From assembly GCF_050003625.1 (NCBI RefSeq), contig NC_134398.1, positions 104,507,253-104,571,252 on the forward strand: a stretch of DNA of 64,000 nt, given 5' to 3'. Numbering within the stretch: the first letter of the stretch is position 1; each line of letters opens with the position of its first letter. This stretch comes from Haematobia irritans (Eukaryota; Arthropoda; Insecta; Diptera; Muscidae). A program made the position numbers and the translations under genes. Shown here piece after piece: positions 1-10,972 of the stretch. The notes beneath the pieces were generated by a model, which worked only from the letters and a program-made list of their open reading frames with translations, searched no databases and had not been told where the DNA came from.

Positions 1-127
1 AACGTTTATCGCAAAAAGTATATACTTTTCTTCCAAATACACTTCCTTACAGCGAAAAGCAAATGAGAAACGAACTTTGTTTGTCTAAAATTTCGTTTGG
101 GAGGAAAGAATTATTTTTTTGCGTGTA
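1..127. repeat. Direct repeat, upstream copy
   Basis: This stretch recurs almost base for base at 2199-2326; I see one substitution (gcaaaaag against acaaaaag) and a slight run-length difference. Both copies finish with TTTTTTTGCGTGTA. Read in reverse this is TA followed by CACGCAAAAAAA, an end like those of the TA-flanked elements elsewhere in the window. The upstream copy may continue beyond the window edge. Confidence 0.85.
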
Positions 128-974
128 TAATTGGTAAGTCAAAATAAAAAAATGAAATGAAAACTTAATGCAAATCACTAAACTCAATTGTTTTGTAGAA
201 AATCTTTGGATGCTATATTCTTGGAAGATGCAGACCGATAAAAAATGACAAAGGAAACAACAAAGAAAATTTTCCAGAAAACTTTCATAGTGCAATTAAA
301 ACAAAGTGCAACAATTCCATATCAAGAACTTCTGGATGAAAATGTGCATTACATCAATTCACAACCTGTCAGTTTAATTTGTTATTTTGTGAATTCCTAT
401 TGTTGGAAAACTATTATTAACATATTTATTAATAATTAATTAATTAGTTAACAGTTATGTGACGCCAAAATTATGGAGGAAATCGAATTATGCATGTAAA
501 AGTGTTTAAAAGTAATGTTTAAGATATAGTTTTATTTATTATTTATTAATACGTTTAGTAAGATAATTATGTTTTGATTGGTATTACATTGTATGACAGC
601 TTTCGCTTATTTTTAATATTATATTTTTTGTCGAAAAGAAATGAATAAATTATACAAAATCCCTTGAAATTTGATATTGACTTTCAGTTAGAACTGGGAT
701 TGACTTCAATACAAATGGTGGTTAGAAAATATAGGCATATACGTTAATTTTTAATTTGTCTCACATCGAAAACTGTTTGAGAACTTATTGATTAGCGATG
801 CATTTCAATTTGAGGATTACAGTTGAGAAAATATTACTGATGTGTTGAATTTTACTGTTGAGGGTAATGTCCGCGATTATCTCAACAATTTCTCAACTTG
901 AATATTACCATAATCCTTTGAAAAAATGTTTGAAAAATTATTGAATTTTTTTTCAAACGTTTGTGTTTATTATA
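128..974. other. AT-rich stretch, nothing recognised
   Basis: This stretch is AT-rich and has no family I recognise. A 64-codon open frame at 245-439 has no recognisable domain, and the opposite frame is equally open, so I do not call it a gene. TTAATTAATTAGTTAAC near 435 is simple AT sequence. Confidence 0.5.
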
Positions 975-1413
975 TTATGTTAAGTATAGTAGCTGCCCGT
1001 TATTTCAAGCTGGCCCAGACTTTTCAGTCTATTGTGATACCATAATGGTGAACTTCTCTCTTATCATTGAGTGCTGCCCATATCCATGTTTGTCTCAATC
1101 TTAGGTTAGGTTAGGTATAGTGGCAGCCCGATATTTCAAGCTCACTTTGACTATTCAGTCCATTATGATATCACATTGATGAACTACTCTCTTATCATTG
1201 AGTGCTGCCCGATTATATGTTTAGCTCAATGAGAAGGGACCTACTTTTTATAGCCGAGTCCAAACGGCGTTCGACGAAACCACTTAGAGAAGTTTTGAAA
1301 CACTCAGATAAGTCACCAGCATTAATGAGAGGGGATAATCCACTGAAAAGACTTTTTGGTGTTTGGTCGACACTGGGGTTAAACCCACGACCCTATGTAT
1401 GCAATACACGCAA
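975..1413 (-). mobile_element. tRNA-derived SINE, two copies
   Basis: On the minus strand this is the SINE also seen at 47436-47752. The full copy is about 1106-1413. It has a degenerate tRNA-like head near 1375-1413, where the B box reads GGTTTAACCCC instead of GGTTCGATTCC. The body holds the shared CACTTAGAGAAG block, and the tail is a TAACCTAACC run at 1104-1117. A partial second body, with TTCAGTCTATTGTGATACC and CTCTCTTATCATTGAGTGC, precedes it at about 975-1100. This looks like a tail-to-body array from repeated insertion. The copies are non-coding and would depend on a LINE partner for mobility. Confidence 0.75.
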
Positions 1414-1737
1414 AGAAAAAAAACGTTTGGAAAACGTGTACCGAAAACATTTTTTTTATTAGAGTTTTTTGAATTGCTTCGAAAACTTTAAACTTTTATC
1501 ACCAAAAAAATTCGTTTGTTACAAAATTTTTAGTTTTTCAATAAAAAAAGTTATTTTTGAAACAACAACACAGTCCATTTCGTTTATATCAAACACTGTT
1601 CTTTTCTGACTTTAGGTCTTTAAGAAGACACGTTTTACAGTTCAAAATTTAATATACTACAATGTAATGTTGAACATTTTTTCAGAATCTTCCGAACATA
1701 TCTGGAATATATGTAAAAAAAAAAAAAAAAAAAACTT
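1414..1737. other. AT-rich spacer with A-runs
   Basis: No gene or repeat family is recognised here. A run of about 20 A residues at 1716-1735 directly abuts the SINE head that follows. It could be the oligo(A) of an old retroposed sequence. Confidence 0.4.
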
Positions 1738-1815
1738 TGGTCGAAGCAAGGATCGAACCCACGACCCTTGGCATGCAAGTCGGACGTAGCAACCACTGCT
1801 CCACGGTACCAAACT
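1738..1815 (-). mobile_element. SINE tRNA-like head (minus)
   Basis: Read on the minus strand, an A-box-like GAGCAGTGGTTGC is followed by a good B box, GGTTCGATCC, spaced as in tRNA-derived pol III promoters. The same head sits on the 47.4-47.75 kb SINE. No cloverleaf acceptor stem can be formed, so I call it a SINE relic and not a tRNA gene. Confidence 0.6.
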
Positions 1816-1919
1816 AAATGTTTGTTTCTGTTAAATAAACATTGTTTATTCGGTTCGTGGGCGCCGCAAGCTATGCTATATAAATATAACTTATATGGAT
1901 ATTTATCTATTGATGACCG

Positions 1920-2010
1920 CAACAGGTACATAGCTCAGTGGTTAGTGTGTTGGCTTACAAAGTGCATGGTCCGCGGTTCGATTCTCCGTCCAGGCGAAAG
2001 GTAAAAAAAA
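1920..2010 (+). mobile_element. SINE tRNA-like head (plus)
   Basis: TAGCTCAGTGGTTAG (about 1930-1944) is a near-perfect A box and GGTTCGATTCT (1975-1985) a near-perfect B box. Together they make an internal pol III promoter in opposite orientation to the neighbouring head at 1738-1815. The flanking sequence up to 2198 (for example GAACTAAAAAACCTCGTGG) resembles part of element F1 near 10010-10060. The tRNA-like head is therefore probably carried inside a relic of the F family. Confidence 0.6.
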
Positions 2011-2198
2011 TTTTTTATATTTATAAAATCGTATAATTTCTTCTACATTGTTGGTATTACAGGAAAAGGTGTTAAGAACTAAAAAACCTCGTGGATGTGA
2101 GAAAGATGTGAGGGACAATGCAATTAATAAGCAAGAAAACAATGTTTTTTTTCTTGAGTTTGTCTTTATGAAATTGTTTTTACATCCTGGAAAAGAAT

Positions 2199-2326
2199 AA
2201 ACGTTTATCACAAAAAGTATATACTTTTCTTCCAAATACACTTCCTTACAGCGAAAAGCAAATGAGAAACGAACTTTGTTTGTCTAAAATTTCGTTTGGG
2301 AGGAAAGAATTATTTTTTTGCGTGTA
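2199..2326. repeat. Direct repeat, downstream copy
   Basis: This is the second copy of the repeat at 1-127. It ends TGCGTG-TA, then changes to a fragment containing CACTTAGAGAAG-like sequence (2400-2450), which resembles the body of the SINE family. Confidence 0.85.
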
Positions 2327-3179
2327 CGGGCAAGCTACCGATTCCACTGCGGCGTCTCAATCTTATGGGCACCGCCTTTAAGAACCGAGTTTCACATAAC
2401 GTAGAACAACTTAGAGAAGCTTTGAAACACTTAGAAATGACACCCATCCCATCGCGGCGGGTTCTCTCTACCGGATTGACCTGATGGGCACAGCTCATCG
2501 GCCAGCAGCTGCCACATCAGTGTACGTAAAGATTTTAAATCAAGGCGTTATTTAATCATTTCTATATATTATCAAGTAATCCGCTACGACGAAGAGTTTC
2601 AAAGGGAAATGTTATATGTGATTCATAGTGTTGGGTATTTAAGATTCGGGCCGGCCGAAATTACTGTTGTCTTTCGAATCATCAGCTATCACTTGAGCAG
2701 TAAATGTAAAAAATTAACGCAAATGTCTTATTTTATTTCAAATTCACGTTTTTCTGCGAAATGCATTTTTACAAATTATAACTCAAGTCTATACTCTCTC
2801 CCAACATTTCAAAGTTCGACTTTATCCCTATCACTACCATAGACTCTTTAGTGACACTATAACAATCCCCAATTCGGATGCGAAATATACCTATACCATG
2901 TCCATGGCGATATCCAAATTCCCAGTATTGAAAGGCACTACAAAAGAAGCAACGATTGTTATCGCAGAGCTTAAGTTTGTTTGCCAAAACCGAAAGTAAT
3001 ATGCCAGTAAATAAGAGTTTCAGAGGTTCCAACAGATTTAGGAATTTCAAAGACTGCAGACAATGACTACTCAATGGCGTATATGCAAATTTAACAAGTG
3101 ATAAAATATGGACAACTATTTTCGAAAAATATGACTGTTTTTACTTGTCCCGATAAATCCCGGAATGTAAGGAGCAATG
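2327..3179. other. Unresolved intergenic sequence with SINE scrap
   Basis: About 2400-2460 matches the SINE body (AACTTAGAGAAGCTTTGAAA). The rest has no family I recognise. The short frames at 2296-2484, 2609-2842 and 2769-3074 overlap on both strands and show no domain. Confidence 0.45.
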
Positions 3180-3753
3180 TCCCGGATTTCCGCAACCATC
3201 ATCCGGCAACCCTAGGTGCATCCCGGGCAGTTTCTCCGTTTGCTATTGGTCAGAGCCGAGATAGAGGAAAACACCGGACCATCCATCGTTCGGTGAGGAG
3301 TAACCGGAACTGTTCCGACCTAATATCGCTACGTGAGCTACGGAGATGCTGTGCCAACGACAGCAGCAGTGTGTCGTCAGACTTCTTGATCCCCGACTTC
3401 TCCCGCTCAACAATATTACCCGCCTCAGCATCTAACACCGAATATTGTCATACTAGTTCCGGAAAGTGCATCCATCCGATCCAAGAGACAAAGCTAAATG
3501 CCACCTGGATTCCACAAGGGGTGGAGGTCTGGCTTTCATATTGCGTTCCGTGCATAATAGTCTTATCTCGCTTATCTCAATGCCCACCATGTACTTTGAC
3601 ATTCTCTCCTGGGTAATTAATCAGAGAGGCATAGCTTTGGCAGAACAGATAGATGACCACGAGTATTATGGGTTATTGCAGTAGTTGACAAGTTATGTCT
3701 TTAGTGTCACATGGTGGGATAACTGACGTGTCCTGGAACCAGCCATTTCACTA
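3180..3753 (+). pseudogene. Non-LTR retrotransposon endonuclease relic, left part
   Basis: Shifting frames encode pieces of a Jockey-type apurinic endonuclease. An IQETKLN motif lies at about 3480-3500, a GGGLAFI block at about 3515-3535, and NAHH followed after a damaged region by RGIALAEQIDD at 3580-3660. In the intact family this domain nicks target DNA to prime reverse transcription. Stops and frameshifts show the copy is dead. It breaks off at a TA (3752-3753) where element E1 begins and resumes on the other side at 5746. Confidence 0.75.
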
Positions 3754-5745
3754 CACCCAAAAAATTATCACCGAAATTTTTTCAATTAAACACATAATTG
3801 AATTTGGAAACGGATTCAATTAATTATTTAATCAAATTCGAATAAAAACCAATTAAAAAATGATTGATATATTATGGATGTTTTTATTATATTCGACCTG
3901 TATTTGGACTTTTCCAATTGATAATTGTTGATAAAAACGAGCTAAAAATACAGACATTGTTTTTATCAACAATTATCAATTGGAAACATGATTCACATTT
4001 GTTACGTTTTCAATTAAAATATTAATTGATTCAATTGATTTTTAATCAATTTGAAAACAATTTTCAATTACAATCGTGATTGAAAATTTTTCCGTTCCCA
4101 ATTAAACATGTGATTGATTCAATTACCTTTGTGATTGAAATTGAATAGTTTTGAGCAATTGAGAGAAAGGGCGTAAAGAGAATTGTATTTATTCAACAAC
4201 GTATGATGAAGATATCAGTCTGTGGAAGTAACTCGTACCGAACGGTTGAATTTTTGTTGTGCGCGTAAATTGAAAAACATGATTGGCGACATTCTGTCTG
4301 CTGCGTTCGAAATGTGTGCATAAATATTTTGAACATAATAAAAAATCATAGCAAAGGGTTGGAATAAATAAAGTGTGCAACTGTTGTTGGTCATGCAGTA
4401 AAGGTCTAAAAACTCATTTGGAATTACCCGTGTTTGAGTTTTGTGGTAAAAATGAAACACAACCTGAAGGTAAGCAATTGTGAAATGTTAATACCGTTTT
4501 CCATTGAAGCATGTTTATATTAAACGGACAAAAATAATATATTTTTTATTCCTTTAATGAGCATTTTTATTTAGTAAATTTGGTCAATCAATGAACTCCA
4601 TCATTTTAATCAAAAACCATATAGTATAAGAATATTTTTGCAATCAAAATGTGGGTACTGTATTGATGTTTTAAAATTGTATTTTTTTCACGCCTAGTAT
4701 TCTTAAAAAAAAGGGAGGGAAGGGTTCGTTGGAAGATTCACTTCAAGTTGCGAAGTAGCGTTGGCATTAAATTGCATTTTTGTTTTACCGGTCTTTTTCA
4801 GTTTGAACCCAAGTAGAGAGGAGCATATCTGATAAATAACCTAATGAGCTGAATTACAATCTCTATGTATTGGTAAAGAATTGTTTACTTTTAAATTTAA
4901 AAATATGAAAGATATCTGAAAATTCCAAATATTATTGCTTTGTCATTATTTTTGTCTCTGATTGGTTCAAATTTTGGAAAGGAATTACTAGTAAAATTAG
5001 GCTTGCCGAGCTCCTTAAGACACCTTTTAATGCCAAGATAATGATATAATGATTTATATAGTTTATTTTTTAGCCCTTTAATATGGGTATTAAGTTAGGG
5101 TTTAGCCGAAAAAATTTCCATTTTTTCACGATTACTTTTCTATTTTTCTAATAATTCATTTTATAGAAAATACTCTTTATGAGAAGTTGCTTTGGGCTAT
5201 TACCCATAAAGTTGTAAAAAAAATTTGCATCAAAGAGGTATACTTAATTTTATATTTGTTTTACTGATACAATTTTGATTTTAGGGGCTAAACTCGAACT
5301 TAGTACACACGTTTAGTTGTTATTGATCGTAATTATATGTGTAAGTTATGTTAGAACAAACACACAATTCAAACAAATGAAATATTGAATATTATTTATA
5401 AGAAACGCATATTTTCTTTTATTTCAAACAAAATTAAATAAGATTTTGGGTGCGCAATATATTAATTTTTTGATTGAAATTTATTGCCAATATCAATTAA
5501 TTATTTAATTTAATCAATCAAATTGTTGATGGATTTTTGACACGAAATGAATGAAAATTTTTATTGATTCAATAATTTTTTTAATTTATTCAATCACACA
5601 ATTAATTGATTCCGTGACAAAAGTCAATTAAATTCTTAGTTCAAAATCGTGTCAATTAAATTCTTAACTAAAAATCAAAATGGGTGATTGATATATCATT
5701 TTTGTGATTGAAGACATTTCAATCAAAAAAAAAAAATTATTGAAT
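3754..5745 (+). mobile_element. TA-flanked element E, copy 1 (right end missing)
   Basis: It starts CACCCAAAAAATTATCACC directly after TA and carries dense subterminal CAATTAA/TTAATTG motifs at both ends. The interior matches E2 (7681-10805) and E3 (60093-63431): a GGCGACATTCTGTCTGCTG block near 4285, a TTTACCGGTC block near 4785, and the repeated TTGATTCAATTAAT right-hand end. The final AAATCAAAAAAAATTTTTTGTGTG terminus is absent, because the element breaks into LINE sequence at about 5745. It has no transposase frame and is a non-autonomous element of about 2 kb inserted in a LINE. Confidence 0.75.
3871..3998. repeat. 128-bp hairpin insertion inside E1
   Basis: E2 and E3 lack this block, so it is a later insertion into E1. 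It contains a perfect inverted repeat: 28-base arms at 3911-3938 and 3959-3986 with a 20-base loop between. The left arm begins TTTCCAATTGATAATTG. A palindromic micro-MITE is the simplest explanation. A transcript would fold into a strong stem. Confidence 0.85.
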
Positions 5746-5857
5746 TCACCATTGGACGACCCTTCGATTTCATAACCTCTAAATGCCGGGCGTTCATAAA
5801 CCAAAGGAAAGCCTTCTGGGACGGCGCTCAGTGGTTCCAAATCGCTTTTTATACCCT
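5746..5857 (+). pseudogene. Non-LTR endonuclease relic, right part
   Basis: Translation gives an RPFDFITSKCRAFINQRKA block, the conserved stretch after the catalytic endonuclease core in Jockey-type ORF2 proteins. It continues the fragment that stops at 3753, so E1 was inserted within this LINE. After about 5857 the sequence becomes a dispersed AGGGTATAATA-type repeat. That repeat is the target of the mariner insertion. Confidence 0.65.
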
Positions 5858-5884
5858 AAACCGCATAGTGGTCAGGGTATAATA

Positions 5885-7016
5885 ACAGGTTGGCTGATAA
5901 GTCCCCGGTATGACACACAGATGGCGCCGCTAGTATTAAATGCATATTATTTTTATATAGTACCAACCTTCAAATGATTCGTGTCAAAATTTGACGTCTG
6001 TAAGTCAATTAGTTTGTGAGATAGAGCGTCTTTTGTGAAACAACTTTTGTTATTGTGAAAAAATGGAAAAAAAGAATTTCGTGTTTTGATAAAATACTGT
6101 TTTCTGAAGGGAAAAATACGGTGGAAGCAAAAACTTGGCTTGATAATGAGTTTCCGGACTCTGCCCCAGGGAAATCAACAATAATTGATTGGTATGGAAA
6201 ATTCAAGCGTGGTGAAATGAGCACGGAAGGACGGTGAACTCAGTGGATGCCCGAAAGAGGTGGTTACCGACGAAAACATCAAAAAAATTCACAAAATGAC
6301 TTTGAATGACCGTGCCGCGCGAGCTCATATTTGACCAAAAACAACAACGTGTTTATGATTCTGAGCGGTGTTTGCAGCTGTTAACTCGTAATACACCCGA
6401 GTTTTTCCGTCGATATGTGACAATGGATGAAACATGGCTCCATCACTACACTCCTGAGTCCAATCGACAGTCCGCTGAGTGGACAGCGACCGGTGAACCG
6501 TCTCCGAAGCGTGGAAAGACTCAAAAGTCCGCTGGCAAAGTAATGGCCTCTGTTTTTTGGGATGCGCATGGAATAATTTTTATCCATTATCTTGAGAAGG
6601 GAAAACCATCAACATTGACTATTATATGGCGTTATTGGAGCGTATGAAGAAGAAAAAAGTATTGTTCCACCAAGACAACGCACCGTGCCATAAGTCATTG
6701 AGAACGATGGCAAAAATTCATGAATTGGGCTTCGAATTGCTTCACAACCCACCTTATTCTCCAGATCTGGCCCCCAGCGACTTTTTCTTGTTCTCAGACC
6801 TCAAAAGGACGCTCGCAGGGAAAAAAATTTGGCTGCAAGGAAGAGGTGATCGCCGAAACTGAGGCCTATTTTGAGGCAAAACCGAAGGAGTACTTCCAAA
6901 ATGGTATCAAAAAATTGGTCGTTATATTCGTTGTATCGCTCTTGAAGGGAACTATGTTGAATAATAAAAACGAATTTTGACAAAAAAATGTGTTTTTCTT
7001 TGTTAGACCGGGGATT
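5885..7016 (+). mobile_element. Himar1-like (irritans) mariner, copy 1, 3' end truncated
   Basis: The left inverted terminal repeat (ACAGGTTGGCTGATAAGTCC from 5885, preceded by TA) is the Himar1-type mariner end. The right end shows only AGACCGGGGA at about 7003-7013 before diverging, so the outer 17 or so bases of the repeat are lost. The element belongs to the Tc1/mariner DD34D class, which moves by cut-and-paste at TA. Without its right end it cannot be mobilised. Confidence 0.92.
6061..6962 (+). pseudogene. Mariner transposase (DD34D) pseudogene, copy 1
   Basis: The transposase reading frame is scattered over at least four frames. A missing base after the ATG at 6061 shifts the frame at once. 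An extra A near 6227 breaks the STEDG region. About 107 bp coding for the second helix-turn-helix is deleted at about 6311 (AATGACCG joined to TGCCGCGCGAG). A further deletion of some 36 bp lies at about 6643, before the KKKVLF block. The three catalytic positions can still be read: MDETW (about 6423), HQDNAPC (about 6667) and APSDFF (about 6774). A final frameshift follows near 6828. In life the protein would bind the terminal repeats and cut at TA. This copy cannot encode it. Confidence 0.9.
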
Positions 7017-7019
7017 TTT

Positions 7020-7660
7020 TCAAACGGATCGTCACCAAATTTGGCAAAAGGTAATCGCCCTTCAAGTCTGCAAAATTTCATCCAAATCGGTTCAGATTTA
7101 GATATAGCTTTCATATATATGTATCGCCCGATTTTCCCAAATTTGGCCACAAAAACTTTATTTATCAACCGATCTTACTCAAAGTTGGCTAAATGTAATC
7201 TTCTATAGTACTAACTATACGTGCAAAAAATCATCGAAATCGGTTCAGATTGAGATATAGCTCCCATATATATGTATAGCCCAATTTACCCAAATTTGGC
7301 CATAGAACCCTTATTTATTAACCGATCTTACTCAAAGTTGGCTTGATCCAGTCCTCTATAGTATTCACTATATGTGCAAAATTTCATCGAAATCAGTTCA
7401 GATGTAGATATAGCTCCCATATATGTATCGCCCGATTTTGAAAAATCGCCCCTAATAACCTTATGTTTGACCATACAGGCCTCATTTCTTAACTGATCTT
7501 ACTCAAATTGTGCACAAGGTAACCTTTTGTGGTATTAATCAATCCCGCAAAATATTATGCAAATTGGTTCAGATTTACATATAGCTTCCACATATATGCA
7601 TCTCTCGATTTTCCCGAATTTGGCCATAATACTTTTATTTATTAAACAATGTTACTCAAA
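7020..7660 (+). repeat. Tandem repeat, about 153-bp period
   Basis: About four imperfect units each contain CGGTTCAGATTTAGATATAG, CCCATATATATGTATCGCC and CAAATTTGGCCA. The GGTTCAG anchor falls at about 7089, 7242, 7395 and 7566, giving spacings of 153, 153 and 171. No coding signal is present. Together with the AGGGTATAATA sequence left of the mariner, this looks like one dispersed repeat that the mariner entered. Confidence 0.85.
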
Positions 7661-8297
7661 TTTCAAATTTTGATGTACTACACACAAAAAATTATCACCA
7701 AAATTTTTTCAATTAAACATTTAACTGAATTTGGAAACGGATTCAATTAATATGTTAATTGATTCAATTAATTATTTAATCAAATCCGAATAAAAACCAA
7801 TTAAAAAAATGATTGATATTTGTTACGTTTCCAATTAAAATATTAATTGATTCAATCAATTTGTTAATCAATTCGGAAATAATTTTCAATTACAAACGTG
7901 ATTGAAATTTTTTCAGTTTCCAATTACACATGTGATTGATCCAATCACCTTTGTGATTGAAATTGAATAATTTTGAGCAATGGAAAGAGCGAAAAGAGAA
8001 CAAGAGAATGGGTATTTATAAAAAAATGTATGATGGAGAGATCAGTCTGTGGAAGTAACTCGTAACGAACGGTTGGGTTTTTGTTTTTCGCGTAAATTGA
8101 AAAACATGATTGGCGACATCCTGTCTGCTGCATTCAAAATGTGTGCATAAATATTTTCAACGCAACAACAAATCGTAGCAAAGGGTTGAAATAAATAAAG
8201 TGTGCAACAACAAATGGCCACGTGGTAAACGTTTGAAAAAATATATGACAGAACGCATTTGAAATTACCTCTCTTTGTGTTTTGTGGTATTGTAAAA

Positions 8298-9003
8298 ATG
8301 GAAAACAATCTACGTTTATTGAAGGTAAGACATTGTGAAATGTGAATACTGTTTTCTATTGAAGCCTGTTTACATTAAACAAAGTAAAATAATATATTTT
8401 TTATTCATTTATTTTAGTGAGCAATTTTATTTCGTGAAATTGGTCAATCAATCAACTGCATCATTTTATCAAATATATAAGAATATGTTTGCAATCAAAA
8501 GGTGGGTACCATATTGATCTTTTAAAATTATAATTTTTTTCACTCCTAGTTTTCTTAAAACCAAGAGCGGTGTGGGTTTGTTGGTATGGGTCTTGAAGTT
8601 GCGAAGTAGCGTTGGCATTAGACTGAATTTTTGTTTTACCTGCCTTTTTCAGTTTGAACCCAAGTAGATAGCAGTATATCTGATATATAAACTAATGAGC
8701 TGAATTATGTAACGGTAAAAAAGTTCTTTCTTTGAATTTAAAAATATGAAAAATATCCGAAAATAATAAAAATATGTATTTTCCATTTATATTTTTTCTA
8801 TTTCCAGAATTGGAAAAGTATCATAAACATAATACCAAATATTTCATTGCTTTGCCATTATTTTTGTCTTTGATTGGTTCAAGTTTTAATAGACGATTTC
8901 AGTGTGTGGAAATTTTGGAAAGGAATTGTACTAAAATTAAATTACCGAGCTTCTTAATACACCTTTTTATGCTAGAAGACTACAACTGCAAAAGAAGATT
9001 ATA
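8298..9003 (+). other. Exon/intron-like segment inside E2
   Basis: A short first exon (ATG 8298, 27 bases) ends at a consensus donor. A pyrimidine-rich ATTTCCAG precedes a second block at 8809-9003 that is open in one frame and contains an LFLSLIGSSFNRRFQCVEIL stretch. The same second block recurs with fewer than 15% changes at about 48086 (E4) and 62482 (E3), where the frame is broken by stops. In the simplest splicing phase the joined frame stops after about 30 codons, so a working protein is not shown. It may be captured host exons or the remnant of an element gene. Confidence 0.35.
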
Positions 9004-9226
9004 AATCTGCAATCTGGAACTAAGAATTGAACTTGATATTCTATGCAGGTAATGTTTAACAAAATTAACTTTTAATTTAACAAAATTAAATTCGAATTAT
9101 TCTGTTTACTTTCAGAAAAACTAATTTAGCGTACAGGTTGCTGATTTATTAGAAATCTAGGCGCATTTACATATTAGAAGGAACATGCTGACATGGTTAT
9201 TATGATAAGGAAGATAATGATTTATA

Positions 9227-10253
9227 CACTGTTAGAAAAATATGTTTTTAATATGTTCCGATATAAACAAAATGTGTTTCGGGCACAATTTTTAAACACA
9301 ATATATTTAAGTACAAACATGTAATGTTCCTAAACTAACACAAAATGTTTGGGACACATATGTTAATATGTTAGAATATATTATGTTTGGGGCATGAATG
9401 TTTCATAAAAATAATATGTGTGAATGTAAACATATATAAATTTACAAATTTCGAGTAAACATATATATGTTGTGATACTTTATTCAAAGAGCGCCAGAGA
9501 GAGAGAGAGAGAGAGTTAGTATAGAGAAATAAATAGAGATGGAAACCGGGATGGTTGAATAAAAAGATATCAACATAACACAGCGATAGAATGAAATGAG
9601 AGCAATTTCTGTGAAACCGCTTGTATGTTGGTTCGGAAAACTGTTTCATGATAAGGCCATAAATTTTATATGCTTAACGGCCATTTTCATGTAGCTCCGT
9701 TAAGCTTTAACTGCCAGTTAACAGAAAGTAAATTGCAAATATCTTCTCTCCGGTTAACTTTAACGAACAAATTTTCAGTAGTTAAGTTCCTAACTGGCAT
9801 ATGGGAATATATAGACAAGATGACAGCTATGTCCATAATACGGTTTAAAAGTTCGTTAGTTAACGGAGCACTACCGGAGCTTCATGAAAATGAGGGTAAG
9901 TCTAATTACTATTTAATTTGAATATTAGAATGAGTATTCAGAATAAAGAGAATATACATTCGGAACCAAGAGAATAGACATTTGAAAGAAAAAACAGCAT
10001 ATTTGTATTACAGAAAAAGATGCGAAGAACTCAAAAATTTCGTGGTAGTGAAAATTATGTGAGGGAATGAGCACAATCTTCTTTGGGGAATTCTTCCAAA
10101 CATATACTATTTTTGGACTCAAAATGCTTCCAAACATATAATACGCTCAGATAAAACAAACATATTAATGTTTCTGCAGTATCCAATAATATATGTGTTT
10201 CCTGCAAAATATGTTTGGAACATATGTTAGAGAAGCGATTTTTTTTGAGGGTG
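9227..10253 (+). mobile_element. TA-flanked element F, copy 1, nested in E2
   Basis: TA at 9225-9226 and 10254-10255 bracket ends CACTGTTAGAAAAATATG and, in reverse, CACCCTCAAAAAAAATCGC. The interior is rich in ACATATGTT-type palindromes and holds a (GA)n run at 9490-9514. E3 is uninterrupted at the matching point (near 62885), which gives an empty site. It is about 1.0 kb and non-coding. Confidence 0.85.
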
Positions 10254-10972
10254 TATAGTCTATTTTTTTCACCCTATAGTTTTTATTGATAGTAATTGTA
10301 TGTGCAAGTTATGTTAGAACAAAACACAAATGACAAGAACCAAATTTATTTGTCTATTGCATAATTCAAAAAATAATAAAATATTAAATATGTTTTATAA
10401 GAAACACATATTTTCTTTTATTTCAAATAAAACTAAATACGATTTTGGGGGCGCAATATATAAATTTTTGATTGAAATTTATAGCCAATTTCAATTAATT
10501 ATTTAATTGAATGAATCAAATAGTTGATTAATTTTTGTCGCGAAATTAATTAAAATTTTAATTGATTCAATTAAAACTGTGATTGAATTTTATGTTAAAA
10601 ATCAATCACGTTTTTAATTGATTCAATCACACAATTAATTGATTCCGTTACAAAAGTCAATTAAATTTTTAATTGAAAATCGTGTTGGTTTTCAATCAAA
10701 ATGGGTGATTGGTACTATCATTTTCGTGATTGAAGACATTTCAATTAAAAAAATGATTGAATCCGCGATTTTCGTGATTGAAATCAAAAAAAAATTTTTT
10801 GTGTGTAGCCGATCGTATTTATACGTACTTGTAGCTCTTACATAAGAATATTGCTCGAATTTTACAAATTTGGATTTAGTACCCATACTAATTGAACGAT
10901 TTTCTCTTTTTTAATAATGGGCTCAATATTAGTGGCATACTAACGCCGTAGGTGCAATATCAACTACAGCCA

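Larger units (their letters stand above)
7681..10805 (+). mobile_element. TA-flanked element E, copy 2 (both ends present)
   Basis: It is flanked by TA at 7679-7680 and 10806-10807. The left end is CACACAAAAAATTATCACC and the right end reads in reverse as CACACAAAAAATTTTTTTT, so the terminal inverted repeat is CACACAAAAAATT. Removing inserted element F1 (9227-10253) leaves about 2.1 kb. Both flanks hold many CAATTAA/TTAATTG motifs, possibly transposase sites. A spliced-gene-like segment sits inside: ATG at 8298, a GAAG/GTAAG donor at 8324-8325 and a TTTCCAG acceptor at 8808. I see no transposase. Confidence 0.85.

Noticed and set aside
1920..2010. A working tRNA gene
   Set aside because: A and B boxes are near-perfect, but no acceptor stem is formed and the head continues into repeat sequence.
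3911..3986. A microRNA gene
   Set aside because: The arms are perfectly complementary and the block is an insertion in a transposon. Real fly microRNA precursors have mismatched arms and conservation, so a palindromic MITE fits better.
4189..4460. Minus-strand frames common to E1, E2 and E3 (also 8042-8308, 60437-60649)
   Set aside because: The same peptides recur because the copies are homologous DNA. Changes between copies do not favour silent sites in this frame as far as I can judge, and the sequences begin and end differently.
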